A stretch of DNA of 64,000 bases, taken from positions 1,888,001 to 1,952,000 of the forward strand of contig CP000781.1 of assembly GCA_000017645.1 (NCBI GenBank), given 5' to 3'. This stretch comes from Xanthobacter autotrophicus Py2. GTDB taxonomy: Bacteria; Pseudomonadota; Alphaproteobacteria; Rhizobiales; Xanthobacteraceae. A program made the position numbers and the translations under genes. The notes below the pieces were generated by a model. That model ran no database searches and was not told the DNA's origin. It saw only the letters and a list, made by a program, of their open reading frames with translations. Positions 48,217-57,003 of the stretch are shown here, in pieces (the stretch's first letter is position 1; every line of letters begins with the position of its first letter).

Positions 48217-49695
48217 TCACGCCCCCCGTGGCACGAAATCGGAGCGCCAGGCGCCGGGCAGGCGCACCACGCTGCGGATGGCCGCCCGCGGCAGGCTCAA
48301 TCCGCGCCGCTCCACCGTCGCGGCTTCCGGCGCCAGCGCGGCGAGATAGTCCGCCGCCCAGCGGTCGATGTCGCGAGCCTCCAGCACCTGCATCATCCGG
48401 GCATAGCGCTCGCGCCGCTCCGCCAGCGGCATCTCCAGCGCCCGGCGCAGGGCATTGGCCATGCCTTCCGTATCGTGCGGGTTCACGATGAGCGCGCCCG
48501 TGCCCATCTCGGCCGCCGCCCCGGCGAACTGGGACAGGATGAGCACGCCGGGATCGGCGGGGTCCTGCGCCGCCACAAACTCCTTGGCGACAAGGTTCAT
48601 GCCGTCGCGCAGGGGCGTCACCATGGCCACGTGGGCGGCCCGGTAGAAGCCCGCGAGCGCCGAGCGCGAATAGGTGCGGTTCACGTAGCGCAGCGGGGTC
48701 CACGACACGTCGGAATAGGCGCCGTTGATCTGCCCGGCCTTGTGGGAGACGTAGCGGTCCATCTCCTGATATTCCGGCACGTCGGTGCGGCTCTTGGGGG
48801 TGATCTGCACGAAGGTGACGCGCTCGTGCCAGTCGGGCTGGGTCTTGAGGAATTGCTCGTAGGCCTCGAGCCGGTTGGGGATGCCCTTGGAATAATCCAG
48901 CCGGTCCACGCCGATGATGAGCTTCTTGCCCACGAGACTGTCGCGGAACGATTTCACGAAGGCGGCGCGGCTGGCATGCCGCGCCCGCCGGGCAAAGGCC
49001 GCGGTCTCGATGCCCACCGGGAAGGTGCCGAGCCTGACCCGCCGCCCGCCGATATCGACGCCGGTGCCGTCGGGCGTCAGCTGGCCGCCGCGGATCTCCA
49101 GGTAATGGGCGAAATTGTCCCGGTCGCCCTCGGTCTGGAAGCCGACGAGATCGTAATAGGCCAGCGCGCCCACGGTCTCGCCGTGCTGCGGCAGGGCCTG
49201 GACGATATCCGACGGCGGCATGGGAATGTGCAGGAAGAAGCCGATGCGGTTCTTGTGGCCGCGCTCGCGCAGATATTTGGCGAGCGGCATCATGTGGTAG
49301 TCGTGGATCCACAGGATGTCGTCGGGGCGGATGATCTTCTCCAGGTGATCCGCGAACATGCGGTTCACCCGGATGTAGCCCGACAGATCCGAGCGGAAGA
49401 ATTCGGAGAGATCCACCCGGTAGTGCAGCACCGGCCACAGCACCCGGTTGGCGAAACCGTTGTAATATTCCTGATGGTCCTCGGCCTTCAGGTCCACCAC
49501 CGCATAGGTGATGCCGGCCTTGCGCGTCACTTCCGGGATTTCCGACGGTTCCGGGCAGATGCGCCCGCTCCAGCCGAACCAGATCCCGCCCTTGTCCTTG
49601 AGCGCGGCGTTGACCGCCACCGCCAGTCCGCCGGCCGTGACCCCCGAGCGCTGGGGGACCGCCACACGATTGGATACGACCACGATGCGAGACAC
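48217..49695 (-). CDS. otsA: Trehalose-6-phosphate synthase
   Basis: 492 residues from a GTG at 49695 ([15 protein letters not shown]), with GGAGGTGA upstream. Makes trehalose-6-phosphate from UDP-glucose and glucose-6-phosphate. GT20 motifs: [48 protein letters not shown] and [12 protein letters not shown]. Five bases downstream of otsB, so they form one operon otsB-otsA. A stress-sigma promoter precedes otsB, which fits the role of trehalose as an osmo- and desiccation protectant. Confidence 0.96.
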   Translation of the reverse strand: MSRIVVVSNRVAVPQRSGVTAGGLAVAVNAALKDKGGIWFGWSGRICPEPSEIPEVTRKAGITYAVVDLKAEDHQEYYNGFANRVLWPVLHYRVDLSEFFRSDLSGYIRVNRMFADHLEKIIRPDDILWIHDYHMMPLAKYLRERGHKNRIGFFLHIPMPPSDIVQALPQHGETVGALAYYDLVGFQTEGDRDNFAHYLEIRGGQLTPDGTGVDIGGRRVRLGTFPVGIETAAFARRARHASRAAFVKSFRDSLVGKKLIIGVDRLDYSKGIPNRLEAYEQFLKTQPDWHERVTFVQITPKSRTDVPEYQEMDRYVSHKAGQINGAYSDVSWTPLRYVNRTYSRSALAGFYRAAHVAMVTPLRDGMNLVAKEFVAAQDPADPGVLILSQFAGAAAEMGTGALIVNPHDTEGMANALRRALEMPLAERRERYARMMQVLEARDIDRWAADYLAALAPEAATVERRGLSLPRAAIRSVVRLPGAWRSDFVPRGA

Positions 49696-49700
49696 GAGGG

Positions 49701-50528
49701 TCACCTCCGTCGTTGCTGCGGCACCGCCGCGAGGTGGGTGAGGAAAGCCCGGACCGACCGGGGATCGGCAAGCACCCCCTGGGTGCCCGGTCGCGGCGAA
49801 CCGACCGCAAGGGCAAGGCCCCCGCGCGCGGCGACGGCGCCAAAACCGGCCTCGTCGGTGACATCGTCGCCGATGAAGACGGGAACACGCCCGGCAAACG
49901 GGGCGCGGGCCATGAAATCCGCCACCGCCGTGCCCTTGTCGAGGCTGGCGGGCTTCACCTCGAACACGCAATGGCCAGGCATCAGGCGCACATCCTGCCG
50001 CGCGCGGAGGAGCTCCAGCAGCGCGCGCCTGAGGGAGGGCGCAGCATCGGGCACGGCACGGTAATGAACCGCGATGGCGGTGCCCTTGTCCTCGGCGAAC
50101 ACGCCGTCGAACCCGTCCGCCACCTCTTTCACCGCGTCGGCAAGCGCGGTGTCCAGCGCCGGCGCGGAGAGGATCCTGCCGTCGGGCTCAAGCCGCATCT
50201 GGGCGCCATGGCTACCCGCCGCCGCGAAGCCGAACGGGTGCAGCAGAATGTCGAGGGCCTGGATGGTCCGCCCGCTGACGAGGGCCAGCGCGCCGTCGGC
50301 CTGCTCCGCCAGCGCGGCCAGAAGCTGCGGGAGATCCTCGGGAACCTCCACGGCGTCGGGGTGGTCCGCGATGTCGATCAGGCTGCCGTCCACGTCGAGG
50401 AAGAAAGCATGGGTGTCGGCGCGTACGCCCGCGCAGGCCGCCGGGAACGGCGCGTCGGGCCGGTGCCCCTCGAACGCCTGTCCGGCCGAAGCTTCACGGG
50501 TCGCGGACGGGTGCAGTTGGGTCAGCAC
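49701..50528 (-). CDS. otsB: Trehalose-6-phosphate phosphatase
   Basis: 275 residues from a GTG at 50528 with AGGAGA upstream. HAD phosphatase: FFLDVDGSLIDIA (nucleophile Asp45), SGRTIQAL, and the metal motif FIGDDVTDEAGF. Releases trehalose from its phosphate. It leads the otsBA operon under the EcfG-type promoter at 50561-50586. Confidence 0.95.
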   Translation of the reverse strand: MLTQLHPSATREASAGQAFEGHRPDAPFPAACAGVRADTHAFFLDVDGSLIDIADHPDAVEVPEDLPQLLAALAEQADGALALVSGRTIQALDILLHPFGFAAAGSHGAQMRLEPDGRILSAPALDTALADAVKEVADGFDGVFAEDKGTAIAVHYRAVPDAAPSLRRALLELLRARQDVRLMPGHCVFEVKPASLDKGTAVADFMARAPFAGRVPVFIGDDVTDEAGFGAVAARGGLALAVGSPRPGTQGVLADPRSVRAFLTHLAAVPQQRRR

Positions 50529-50560
50529 AAACCATCTCCTTATCCCATTACAGTCATCTC

Positions 50561-50586
50561 AACGCTCAAGCCCTCGCCATGGTTCC
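50561..50586 (-). promoter_or_regulatory. EcfG-type general stress promoter of otsBA
   Basis: On the minus strand GGAAC (50586-50582), 17 nt, CGTT (50564-50561), an exact match to the alphaproteobacterial EcfG consensus. It ends 32 bp before the otsB start. Confidence 0.8.
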
Positions 50587-50639
50587 CCCGCATGTTTGAC
50601 GCAATGCCGCCATGCCTGCGCAAGCTGCGGCAGAACATC

Positions 50640-50664
50640 GGAACCGGAACCGTCGCAGCGCGTT
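50640..50664 (+). promoter_or_regulatory. EcfG-type general stress promoter
   Basis: GGAAC (50640-50644), 16 nt, CGTT (50661-50664), exact consensus, 26 bp before the ATG at 50691. It lies back to back with the otsBA promoter. Confidence 0.8.
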
Positions 50665-50690
50665 CGATACACGGTTCAGGAGAACGCTCG

Positions 50691-51137
50691 ATGCTCGGAT
50701 GGCACAGGCAGACGACCGCTGAAAAGATCAGCAGCCGTATCGCGGCGCTGAAGGACGAACTGGATGATCTCCAGGACGCCCTGTGGCCCAGAGCGGGCGG
50801 ATTGCAGCGGATGGCGTCGGAGGCCCAGGACTGGATTTCCGAACGGGCTGACGATTTGCGGGACGATTTGAAAAAGGTGCATCTGCCCAGGGTGAATGTG
50901 CCCAGGGTACGACTTCCCGACGTGCAGCTGCCCGCTGTCGATATGACCCGGATGGGTTTGCCCGACGTGCGGCGGCACATGCCGACCTCATCCTCGGTGG
51001 CGGTGATCGCCGCTGCCGTGGTAGTGGGCGCTGGCGTGGGCTGCGTGCTATATGCCCTAACGTCGAGCGGCAAACGCCGCCCGGCATCCTTCGCGCCGAA
51101 GGGCACCTCTCGCTCGGCGTCGCAGGTGGTAAAGTGA
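50691..51137 (+). CDS. Hypothetical stress-regulated membrane-anchored protein
   Basis: 148 residues from the ATG at 50691, with CAGGAGAACG upstream. N-terminal amphipathic, charged helix (TAEKISSRIAALKDELDDLQ and ISERADDLRDDLKKVH), then a run of PRVNVPRVRLPDVQLP repeats, one C-terminal membrane helix (SVAVIAAAVVVGAGVGCVLY) and a basic tail. The layout resembles the ElaB/YqjD-DUF883 stress proteins only in outline. An exact EcfG promoter lies just upstream, so it should be induced with otsBA. Confidence 0.75.
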   Translation: MLGWHRQTTAEKISSRIAALKDELDDLQDALWPRAGGLQRMASEAQDWISERADDLRDDLKKVHLPRVNVPRVRLPDVQLPAVDMTRMGLPDVRRHMPTSSSVAVIAAAVVVGAGVGCVLYALTSSGKRRPASFAPKGTSRSASQVVK

Positions 51138-51183
51138 TTTGGACCGAGACCCGGCCTGATGCCGGGATCAGGCAAGGGAGAAC

Positions 51184-51456
51184 ATGATGAAAGCGGCTCT
51201 CATTGTGTGCGCGCTGGCGCTGGGGCTGGCCGGCTGCAGCGAATATTCGCGGCAGGACCGGGCCGTGGGTGGCGCGGCGATCGGCGCCGGCACGGGCGCG
51301 CTCATCGGCGCCGCGGCGACGGGCACGGGCACGGGCGCCCTGGTGGGCGGCCTGATCGGCGCCGGCACCGGCGCCATCATCGGCGCCGAGACCACCCCGC
51401 GGGCCTGCTGGGCGCGCGACGCCTACGGCAACCGCTACCGGGTGCAGTGCCCCTGA
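51184..51456 (+). CDS. Glycine-zipper lipoprotein
   Basis: 90 residues. Lipobox LAGC (Cys18), then a glycine-zipper region of alternating Gly/Ala with AIGAGTGALIGAAATGTGTG-type repeats (about 29-65), and a short polar end with RACWARDAYGNRYRVQCP. Relatives are small outer-membrane lipoproteins of unsettled function, such as osmotically induced OsmB. Forty-six bases after the membrane-anchored stress gene, possibly transcribed with it, and followed by a strong terminator. Confidence 0.85.
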   Translation: MMKAALIVCALALGLAGCSEYSRQDRAVGGAAIGAGTGALIGAAATGTGTGALVGGLIGAGTGAIIGAETTPRACWARDAYGNRYRVQCP

Positions 51457-51482
51457 GACGGGGGTCCGTCCGCATGATGAAA

Positions 51483-51507
51483 GGGGCGCTTCGAGCGCCC
51501 CTTTTTT
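51483..51507 (+). terminator. Intrinsic terminator after the glycine-zipper gene
   Basis: GGGGCGCT (51483-51490) and AGCGCCCC (51494-51501) form a perfect stem, followed by six Ts (51502-51507). A textbook Rho-independent terminator. Confidence 0.92.
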
Positions 51508-51600
51508 CGTATTGGGCCAGCCGGCGACTGTGGACGAGGGCGGCGGATCAACGCGGCATTTACCTTAAGGCGCCACAAAGAAGGCACTCCAAGCAACTTT

Positions 51601-51635
51601 AGGGCGGGCCCGCAGCAGCGGACCCGCCCTTTCTT
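51601..51635. terminator. Terminator-like hairpin between convergent genes
   Basis: AGGGCGGGCCC (51601-51611) pairs with GGACCCGCCCT (51620-51630) with one mismatch, followed by TTCTTTT. It lies between the rightward terminator and the leftward DUF1328 gene and could end transcripts from either side. Confidence 0.55.
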
Positions 51636-51668
51636 TTCACTGTTCGAAGGTCGGCGAAGGCGTCTTGA

Positions 51669-51842
51669 TCAGGACGCGCGCCCCCGGCGCATCAGGCCCG
51701 CCACGGCGGAAATCACGAACAGCACGATCGCCACGAAGAAGATGATCTTCGCGATCTCGATGGCTGTTCCGGCAATACCGCCAAAGCCAAGAACCGCCGC
51801 GATCAGCGCGACGACGAGGAATGTAACCGCCCAGCTCAGCAT
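51669..51842 (-). CDS. DUF1328 small membrane protein
   Basis: 57 residues ([20 protein letters not shown]...) with two membrane helices and the conserved [21 protein letters not shown] stretch of DUF1328 (YtjA-like). Start ATG at 51842 with GGAGAAC upstream. Members are often stress-induced in alphaproteobacteria. An EcfG consensus lies 131 bp upstream. Confidence 0.9.
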   Translation of the reverse strand: MLSWAVTFLVVALIAAVLGFGGIAGTAIEIAKIIFFVAIVLFVISAVAGLMRRGRAS

Positions 51843-51973
51843 TTCAGTTCTCCATGTCTGGCGAGATCGCCCTATGGAACGTCCCGCGACGAAGATAAGC
51901 AAAGAACCAACCGGATCTTGTCCTGTCCTTGCCCTGTCTTCGTGCTCCACTTGCCTCAAGCACTTGCACATCC

Positions 51974-51999
51974 AACGGCAGAGCTGGGCAATGGGTTCC
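51974..51999 (-). promoter_or_regulatory. EcfG-type general stress promoter toward the DUF1328 gene
   Basis: On the minus strand GGAAC (51999-51995), 17 nt, CGTT (51977-51974). Exact consensus, leader about 125 nt to the DUF1328 start. Confidence 0.7.
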
Positions 52000-52032
52000 C
52001 GTCCGGACGCGAAAGTGAGGCCGCGACCTGCT

Positions 52033-52057
52033 GGAACCAAAGGCGCGATGGCGCGTT
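52033..52057 (+). promoter_or_regulatory. EcfG-type general stress promoter
   Basis: GGAAC (52033-52037), 16 nt, CGTT (52054-52057), exact consensus, 36 bp before the ATG at 52094. It forms a divergent pair with the promoter at 51974-51999. Confidence 0.78.
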
Positions 52058-52093
52058 TCAGGACAGACCGAGAGACATGAGTGGAGGAGCGGC

Positions 52094-52360
52094 ATGAGCG
52101 ATCCGCAGAACAGCTGGCCTGCCAGCGCGGCACCCCACGGCTATGACCGAACCGAGTTCCGCCCCGGCGAAAGTCGCAGGGATTATCCGCGCCGGCCCCA
52201 CGTGCTGGATGAGGAAACCCGCCTGTTGCGTGAGGCCGAAGCGGCCCTGGAGGGTGACGATCGCCGGCTCGACATCGACATCGACCTGGCGGGAAGTGAC
52301 GGCGAAGGCGACCGGACGCCGGACGGCAAGGAACGCCCCTCCCGCCTCTATCGGGAATAG
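52094..52360 (+). CDS. Hypothetical small acidic stress-regulated protein
   Basis: 88 residues ([20 protein letters not shown]...), rich in Asp, Glu and Arg, with no membrane segment; probably disordered. GTGGAGGAGCGG precedes the ATG and an exact EcfG promoter lies 36 bp upstream, which together make the gene credible. No family recognised. Confidence 0.65.
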   Translation: MSDPQNSWPASAAPHGYDRTEFRPGESRRDYPRRPHVLDEETRLLREAEAALEGDDRRLDIDIDLAGSDGEGDRTPDGKERPSRLYRE

Positions 52361-52564
52361 GCAGGCCGGAGCTACCCGGCCTGCGGCCGCGCGGCCGGCT
52401 TCGACCATCCATTCTAATCAATTGTCATATTGCAACGCACGCGGGCGGATGTCAGATGTGGAAACCGCCCGCGTCTGTCCAGAAGAACCGCCATGCGAAC
52501 GGCACGCCCTGAAGGCCCCCTCGATACCCCCATGACGACGCACCACCAGAAAGAGGCCAGCGGC

Positions 52565-52816
52565 ATGCGAACGCCTCACCGTCGCGACATCTCCGCACGG
52601 CAGGACCTGTTGGGCCGTGAGCTTCGCCAATTGTTCGACGACTACACCCAGGAAGACATGCCCGACGACCTGAAGAAGCTCGCCGAGCAGCTTCAGGCCG
52701 CGTTCGAAGGGCGCGGCGACGACGAGCCCGAGCCGGTTGAGAACGGCAAGGACGAAGCCGAGGCCGCTGCCGGCACGCCCGGTACCGACGGCGCCAACGA
52801 TGGCGCCAAGCGCTAA
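52565..52816 (+). CDS. NepR-like protein (putative anti-sigma factor of EcfG)
   Basis: 83 residues from the ATG at 52565, chosen for the AAAGAGG eight bases upstream; earlier in-frame ATGs at 52493 and 52532 exist. The segment LGRELRQLFDDYTQEDMPDD fits the NepR pattern (G..LR.(M/L)(Y/F)DD....PD..L..L), the two-helix element that binds EcfG and PhyR. An acidic tail (GDDEPEPVENGKDEAEAAAG) follows. The canonical nepR lies beside phyR and ecfG; neither is here, so this may be a second copy. The neighbourhood of EcfG promoters supports the call, but it rests on a short motif. Confidence 0.5.
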   Translation: MRTPHRRDISARQDLLGRELRQLFDDYTQEDMPDDLKKLAEQLQAAFEGRGDDEPEPVENGKDEAEAAAGTPGTDGANDGAKR

Positions 52817-53184
52817 AGGCACGGCTTTCGTCCCGAACGGGTCATGCCGGCTGCCGCGATGACGAACCCGGGGAACGCCCGGGTTCGATTGGGCTTAAGG
52901 CCATCGGGAAACGAGGCGCCGCCTCCCCGATCCTCGCGGCGCATCGCGTCCCCCCTTCCTGCCCCCTGACGCAATCCAGCTCACGTCCAGCTGAAACGCA
53001 GTTCCAGCCCCTCCCGCTGGGCTCGCGCCCTGACGCGCCCCGTAAATCGGGCTGACGGCGCGGCAGTGCCGCTGGGGCATGGCGCGCGCGCGCCCCATCC
53101 CATCGCGGATTTCACCCCTACTTTCTCAATCGCTGCGGCGCACTTTAACCCGTTCGCAACGCAGCCCTCGGCAAGGTGCGGCGC

Positions 53185-54390
53185 ATGTCGCGCGTTTCCT
53201 TGTGGTTCCTTTTGCCTGCGCTGCTCCTCGCAGTCGCGCTCACCGGCTGCCGTTTCGGGCTCGAAACGCGCGATCCCTGGCGCGTGGAGGCCGAGGAGCA
53301 ATGTATCGCCCAGAAGGGCGTCATTCCCTCCGCTTTCATGGAGCCCATCCCGGCCATCGACGGGCCGGGCATGTGCGGCATGGAGCATCCCTTCCGCGTC
53401 ACCGCCCTCGCCGAGGGCAATGTGGTGCTGGAACCCGCCGGCAAGCTCGCCTGCCCGGTGATCCACCAGGTGGACATGTGGGTGCAGGACGTGGTCCAGC
53501 CCGCCGCACTGGCTTGGTTCGGCCAGCCGGTGGTGGCGATCAGCCAGATGTCGGCCTATTCCTGCCGCGGCATGAACGGGCAGGCCGGCGCCAAGATTTC
53601 CGAGCACGCCTTCGGCAACGCCCTGGACGTGGGCGCCTTCCGCATCGCCGACGGGCGTTGGGTCACCGTGAAGAACGGCTGGAAGGGCACCCAGGAGGAG
53701 CGCGGCTTCCTGCTCCAGGTGCAGGCCGGGGCCTGCGAGCGCTTCACCACCGTGCTGGCGCCGGGCTCCAACGTCTTCCATTACGACCACATCCATGTGG
53801 ACCTGATGCGCCACGAGAAGGGCCGCACCATCTGCAAGCCGGCGCCCCGGCCCATGCCGGCGCCGCTCATCGCCAAGGCGCCGCCGATGGGCGCGCCGCA
53901 GCCCGAGTTCGCCCCGGCCAGCGCCCCGGCGGAGGCGCCGTCCTATACCCCGGCAGTCTACACGCCCCAGCCGCAGGCCGCCCCGCCGCCGCCCGCGCCG
54001 GAGCCGCAGCCCTCGTTCCTGTCCAACCTGTTCGGACCGCGCCCGGCCCCCGCCCCGGTGGCGGAGCCGCCGCCGCCACCGCCGCCGGCTGCGACCCTGC
54101 AGCGGCCGGCCGGTGTCATCACCTCGTCGCCGCTGCCGCCACCGCCATCCTCCCTGCCGCCCGCAACGGTGTCCTCGGGCCGGGCGCCGCAGCCCTATCC
54201 CGCCGCGCAGCAGCCTCCATCGCCGCAGGGCGTGCCCCCCGGCTGGCAGGTGGGTCCGCAGGGCGTGCCCATGTCCTATGCGCCGTCCAGCAACCCCGAG
54301 ACCGGCTCGGTGAAGCGCAAGTATTACACCGCGCCGATCCCCCAGGCCTCCACCCTGCCCCTGCCCAAGGCAAAGGCGGGAGAGGATTGA
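53185..54390 (+). CDS. Extensin-like lipoprotein with LAS-type metal-binding domain
   Basis: 401 residues from the ATG at 53185 (a GTG at 53176 is possible). Lipobox LTGC follows the signal helix. The extensin-like domain (about 35-220) carries SEHAFGNALDVGAF and YDHIHVDL, the HxxxxxxD and HxH zinc ligands of LAS/MepA-type peptidases, so a cell-wall peptidase is plausible. The rest is a long Pro/Ala-rich region (APAPVAEPPPPPPPAATLQ) likely spanning the periplasm or wall. No gene of more than small size lies in the 368 bp upstream (52817-53184). Confidence 0.85.
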   Translation: MSRVSLWFLLPALLLAVALTGCRFGLETRDPWRVEAEEQCIAQKGVIPSAFMEPIPAIDGPGMCGMEHPFRVTALAEGNVVLEPAGKLACPVIHQVDMWVQDVVQPAALAWFGQPVVAISQMSAYSCRGMNGQAGAKISEHAFGNALDVGAFRIADGRWVTVKNGWKGTQEERGFLLQVQAGACERFTTVLAPGSNVFHYDHIHVDLMRHEKGRTICKPAPRPMPAPLIAKAPPMGAPQPEFAPASAPAEAPSYTPAVYTPQPQAAPPPPAPEPQPSFLSNLFGPRPAPAPVAEPPPPPPPAATLQRPAGVITSSPLPPPPSSLPPATVSSGRAPQPYPAAQQPPSPQGVPPGWQVGPQGVPMSYAPSSNPETGSVKRKYYTAPIPQASTLPLPKAKAGED

Positions 54391-54391
54391 G

Positions 54392-55153
54392 GTGACGCCC
54401 GCCCTGCCGTTCGCCGGCATCGACGGATGCCGCGGCGGCTGGATCGTGGCGCGATGGGACGGGGCGGGCACCCTGCACCTGACCCGCGTCACGACCATCG
54501 CACCCCTGTTCGAGGTGCCGGACGCACCGCACATCGCCGCCATCGACATGCCCATCGGCCTGCCCGAGCGCGTTGGCGCCGGCGGGCGTGCACCCGAGCG
54601 GCTGGTTCGCCCGCTGCTGGGCATGCGGCAATCCTCCGTCTTCTCGGTACCGGCGCGGGCGGCGGTGATGGCGGGCGTGGGGCCGGGCGACGAGACCACG
54701 CGCTACCGCGCCGCCTGCGCCGCCGCCCTTGCCTCATCCGATCCGCCGCGGGCGGTGGCCAAGCAATGCTTCCACCTGTTCCCCAAGATCGCCGAGGTGG
54801 ACCATCTGCAGCGCAGCCGGCCGGAGCTGCGCACCCGGCTGGTGGAGTGCCACCCCGAAGTGGCCTTCTGGGCCATGAACGGACAGGCCGCCCTTGCCGA
54901 GCCCAAGAAAGTGAAGAACCGGCCGTATCCGCCGGGCCTCGACCTTCGGCTTAAGCTCTTGGCCGCATCGGGCGTGCCGGTTGATCTGCTGGATGCGCAG
55001 AACGCCCGTGCGCTCGGCGCAGGGCTGGACGACCTGATCGATGCCGCCGCCTGCGCCGTCACCGCCAAAAGAGTGGCCGAGGGCAAGGCCTTGCGCTTTC
55101 CGGACCCTGCGGAAGCGGACGCCTTCGGCCTGCCGGTGGTCATCGTCGCGTGA
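54392..55153 (+). CDS. DUF429 protein (predicted RNase H-like nuclease)
   Basis: 253 residues from a GTG at 54392, one base after the extensin-gene stop. AGIDGCRGGWIVARW (about 8-22) and AAIDMPIGLPE (about 49-59) are the strand motifs with acidic residues of DUF429, and VECHPEVAFWAMNG and DDLIDAAACAVTA follow in the usual order. The family is predicted to have an RNase H-like fold; activity is unproven. Tightly linked to the gene before it. Confidence 0.85.
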   Translation: MTPALPFAGIDGCRGGWIVARWDGAGTLHLTRVTTIAPLFEVPDAPHIAAIDMPIGLPERVGAGGRAPERLVRPLLGMRQSSVFSVPARAAVMAGVGPGDETTRYRAACAAALASSDPPRAVAKQCFHLFPKIAEVDHLQRSRPELRTRLVECHPEVAFWAMNGQAALAEPKKVKNRPYPPGLDLRLKLLAASGVPVDLLDAQNARALGAGLDDLIDAAACAVTAKRVAEGKALRFPDPAEADAFGLPVVIVA

Positions 55154-55241
55154 TAGAGGTTTTCTCTTAAGTCGAATTCCAGCCATAGGCTGCCTCTCGC
55201 TATGCGCGATGGGATGGGCTCATGACAGGGACGGCCTCTCC

Positions 55242-56768
55242 ATGCCTCACGCGCGTATCCGCCTCTCTTCCCTCGCCGATAAAATCGTCTCCGCCGAGGA
55301 AGCGGCCGCCCACATCCAGGACGGGATGATCGTGGGCATGAGCGGGTTCACCCGCGCCGGCGAGGCCAAAGCGGTGCCCATGGCGCTCGCCGCCCGCGCC
55401 AAGGAAGCCCACGCCGCCGGCCAGCCCCTGAAGATCACGCTCATCACCGGCGCCTCGCTGGGCAACGACCTCGACAAGCAGATGGCGGAAGCCCACCTGC
55501 TCTCGCGCCGCATCCCGTTCCAGTCCGACCCAGCGCTGCGCAAGGCCATCAATGCCGGCGAGGTCATGTTCGTGGACCAGCACCTGTCGGAGACGGTGGA
55601 GCACCTGCGCACCAACCAGCTTGGCCCGGTGGATGTGGCGGTGATCGAGGCGGTGGGCATCACCGCGCAGGGCGGCATCATTCCCACCACCTCGGTGGGC
55701 AATTCGGCCACCTTCGCCATCCTCGCCAAGAAGGTGATCGTCGAGATCAATCTCACCCAGCCCATGGAGCTGGAGGGGCTGCACGATATCTACATCCCCA
55801 CCCGCCGGCCGTTCCGCGAGCCGATCCCGGTGGTGGCGCCGGAAAGCCGGGTGGGACTGCCCTTCATCCCGATTCCGGCGGAGAAGATCGCGGCCATCGT
55901 CATCACCCAGAAGCTGGACAGCGCCTCCAACGTGCTGCCGCCGGACCACGAGACGGCGGCCATCGCCTCCCACCTCATGGAGTTCCTGAAGCACGAGGTG
56001 AAGATCGGCCGGCTCACCAACCGTCTGCAGCCGCTGCAGGCCGGCATCGGCACCATCGCCAACGCGGTGATGCACGGCTTCATCGAGAGCCCGTTCTCAG
56101 ACCTCACCATGTATTCGGAGGTGCTGCAGGATTCCACCTTCGACCTGTTCGACGCCGGCAAGCTGAACTTCGCCTCGGGCTCGTCCGTCACCCTGTCCAA
56201 GGCCAAGCACGACCAGGTGATGCCGCGCATCGCCGACTATAAATCCCGGCTCATCCTGCGCCCGCAGGAGATCTCCAACCATCCGGAGATCATCCGCCGG
56301 CTCGGCCTCATCGGCATCAACACGGCGCTGGAATTCGACATCTTCGGCAATGTGAACTCCACCCACGTGGGCGGCACCGGCATGATGAACGGCATCGGTG
56401 GCTCGGGGGATTTCGCCCGCAACGCCTATCTGTCGGTGTTCGTCACCAAGTCCATCGCCAAGGGCGGCGCGCTGTCTTCCGTGGTGCCCATGGTGAGCCA
56501 TGTGGACCACACCGAGCACGACGTGGACATCCTCGTCACCGAGCAGGGCCTGGCCGACCTGCGCGAGCTGGCACCGCGCGAGCGGGCGCGGGTGATCATC
56601 GACAATTGCGTCCACCCGCTCTATCGCGACGCCCTGGACGACTATTTCGCCCGGGGTTGCGCGCGTGGCGGCCACACCCCGCACATCATCGAGGAAGCCC
56701 TCTCCTGGCATGTGAAGGCGCGCGAGACCGGCTCCATGCTGCCCGGGCAGGACCTGAAGATCGCCTGA
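55242..56768 (+). CDS. Succinyl-CoA:acetate CoA-transferase
   Basis: 508 residues. Moves CoA between succinyl-CoA and acetate, or acts as acetyl-CoA hydrolase. The catalytic Glu is in MYSEVLQDSTFDLFDAG, the CoA-binding glycine loop is GGTGMMNGIGGSGDF, and VSHVDHTEHDVDILVTEQGL marks the SCACT (AarC) subgroup. The length of about 505 is also that of the subgroup. The start at 55242 is the first in-frame ATG with conserved sequence after it. Monocistronic by appearance; followed by palindromic repeats. Confidence 0.92.
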   Translation: MPHARIRLSSLADKIVSAEEAAAHIQDGMIVGMSGFTRAGEAKAVPMALAARAKEAHAAGQPLKITLITGASLGNDLDKQMAEAHLLSRRIPFQSDPALRKAINAGEVMFVDQHLSETVEHLRTNQLGPVDVAVIEAVGITAQGGIIPTTSVGNSATFAILAKKVIVEINLTQPMELEGLHDIYIPTRRPFREPIPVVAPESRVGLPFIPIPAEKIAAIVITQKLDSASNVLPPDHETAAIASHLMEFLKHEVKIGRLTNRLQPLQAGIGTIANAVMHGFIESPFSDLTMYSEVLQDSTFDLFDAGKLNFASGSSVTLSKAKHDQVMPRIADYKSRLILRPQEISNHPEIIRRLGLIGINTALEFDIFGNVNSTHVGGTGMMNGIGGSGDFARNAYLSVFVTKSIAKGGALSSVVPMVSHVDHTEHDVDILVTEQGLADLRELAPRERARVIIDNCVHPLYRDALDDYFARGCARGGHTPHIIEEALSWHVKARETGSMLPGQDLKIA

Positions 56769-56813
56769 GCGCCTGCCTGGAAATTCAGAAGAGCATAACC
56801 GCAATCACCCCCG

Positions 56814-56841
56814 GTCATGCCCGGCCTTGTGCCGGGCATCC
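56814..56841. repeat. Palindromic repeat unit (REP-like)
   Basis: ATGCCCGGC-CTTGT-GCCGGGCAT, within GTCATGCCCGGCCTTGTGCC.... The same sequence occurs at 59463-59490, and the identity continues for about 17 further bases with two mismatches. The form is typical of intergenic repeats of Hyphomicrobiales. Confidence 0.85.
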
Positions 56842-56887
56842 ACGCCGAGCCGCTTGCGACGACCTACGAACCTCCTCCGAGCCTCAC

Positions 56888-56983
56888 AGCGTCATGGCCG
56901 GAACCCGCATGTTTGCGGGTTCCGCTTCTCGGAGGCGGAAGTCGGCAACAGCCGACGTCCGGGACACGCCCCGCCATGACGCT
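56888..56983. repeat. Composite multi-hairpin element
   Basis: Outer arms AGCGTCATGGC (56888-56898) and GCCATGACGCT (56973-56983) are perfectly complementary. Inside lie GGAACCCGC/GCGGGTTCC (9 bp, 56900-56923), TTCCGC/GCGGAA (56920-56940) and GTCGGC/GCCGAC (56941-56956). The 96-bp unit could fold as a branched RNA or cruciform. It sits between the CoA-transferase gene and the convergent lectin gene. Confidence 0.8.
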
Positions 56984-57003
56984 GGCAAAGCGGCCGCGCC
57001 CGG

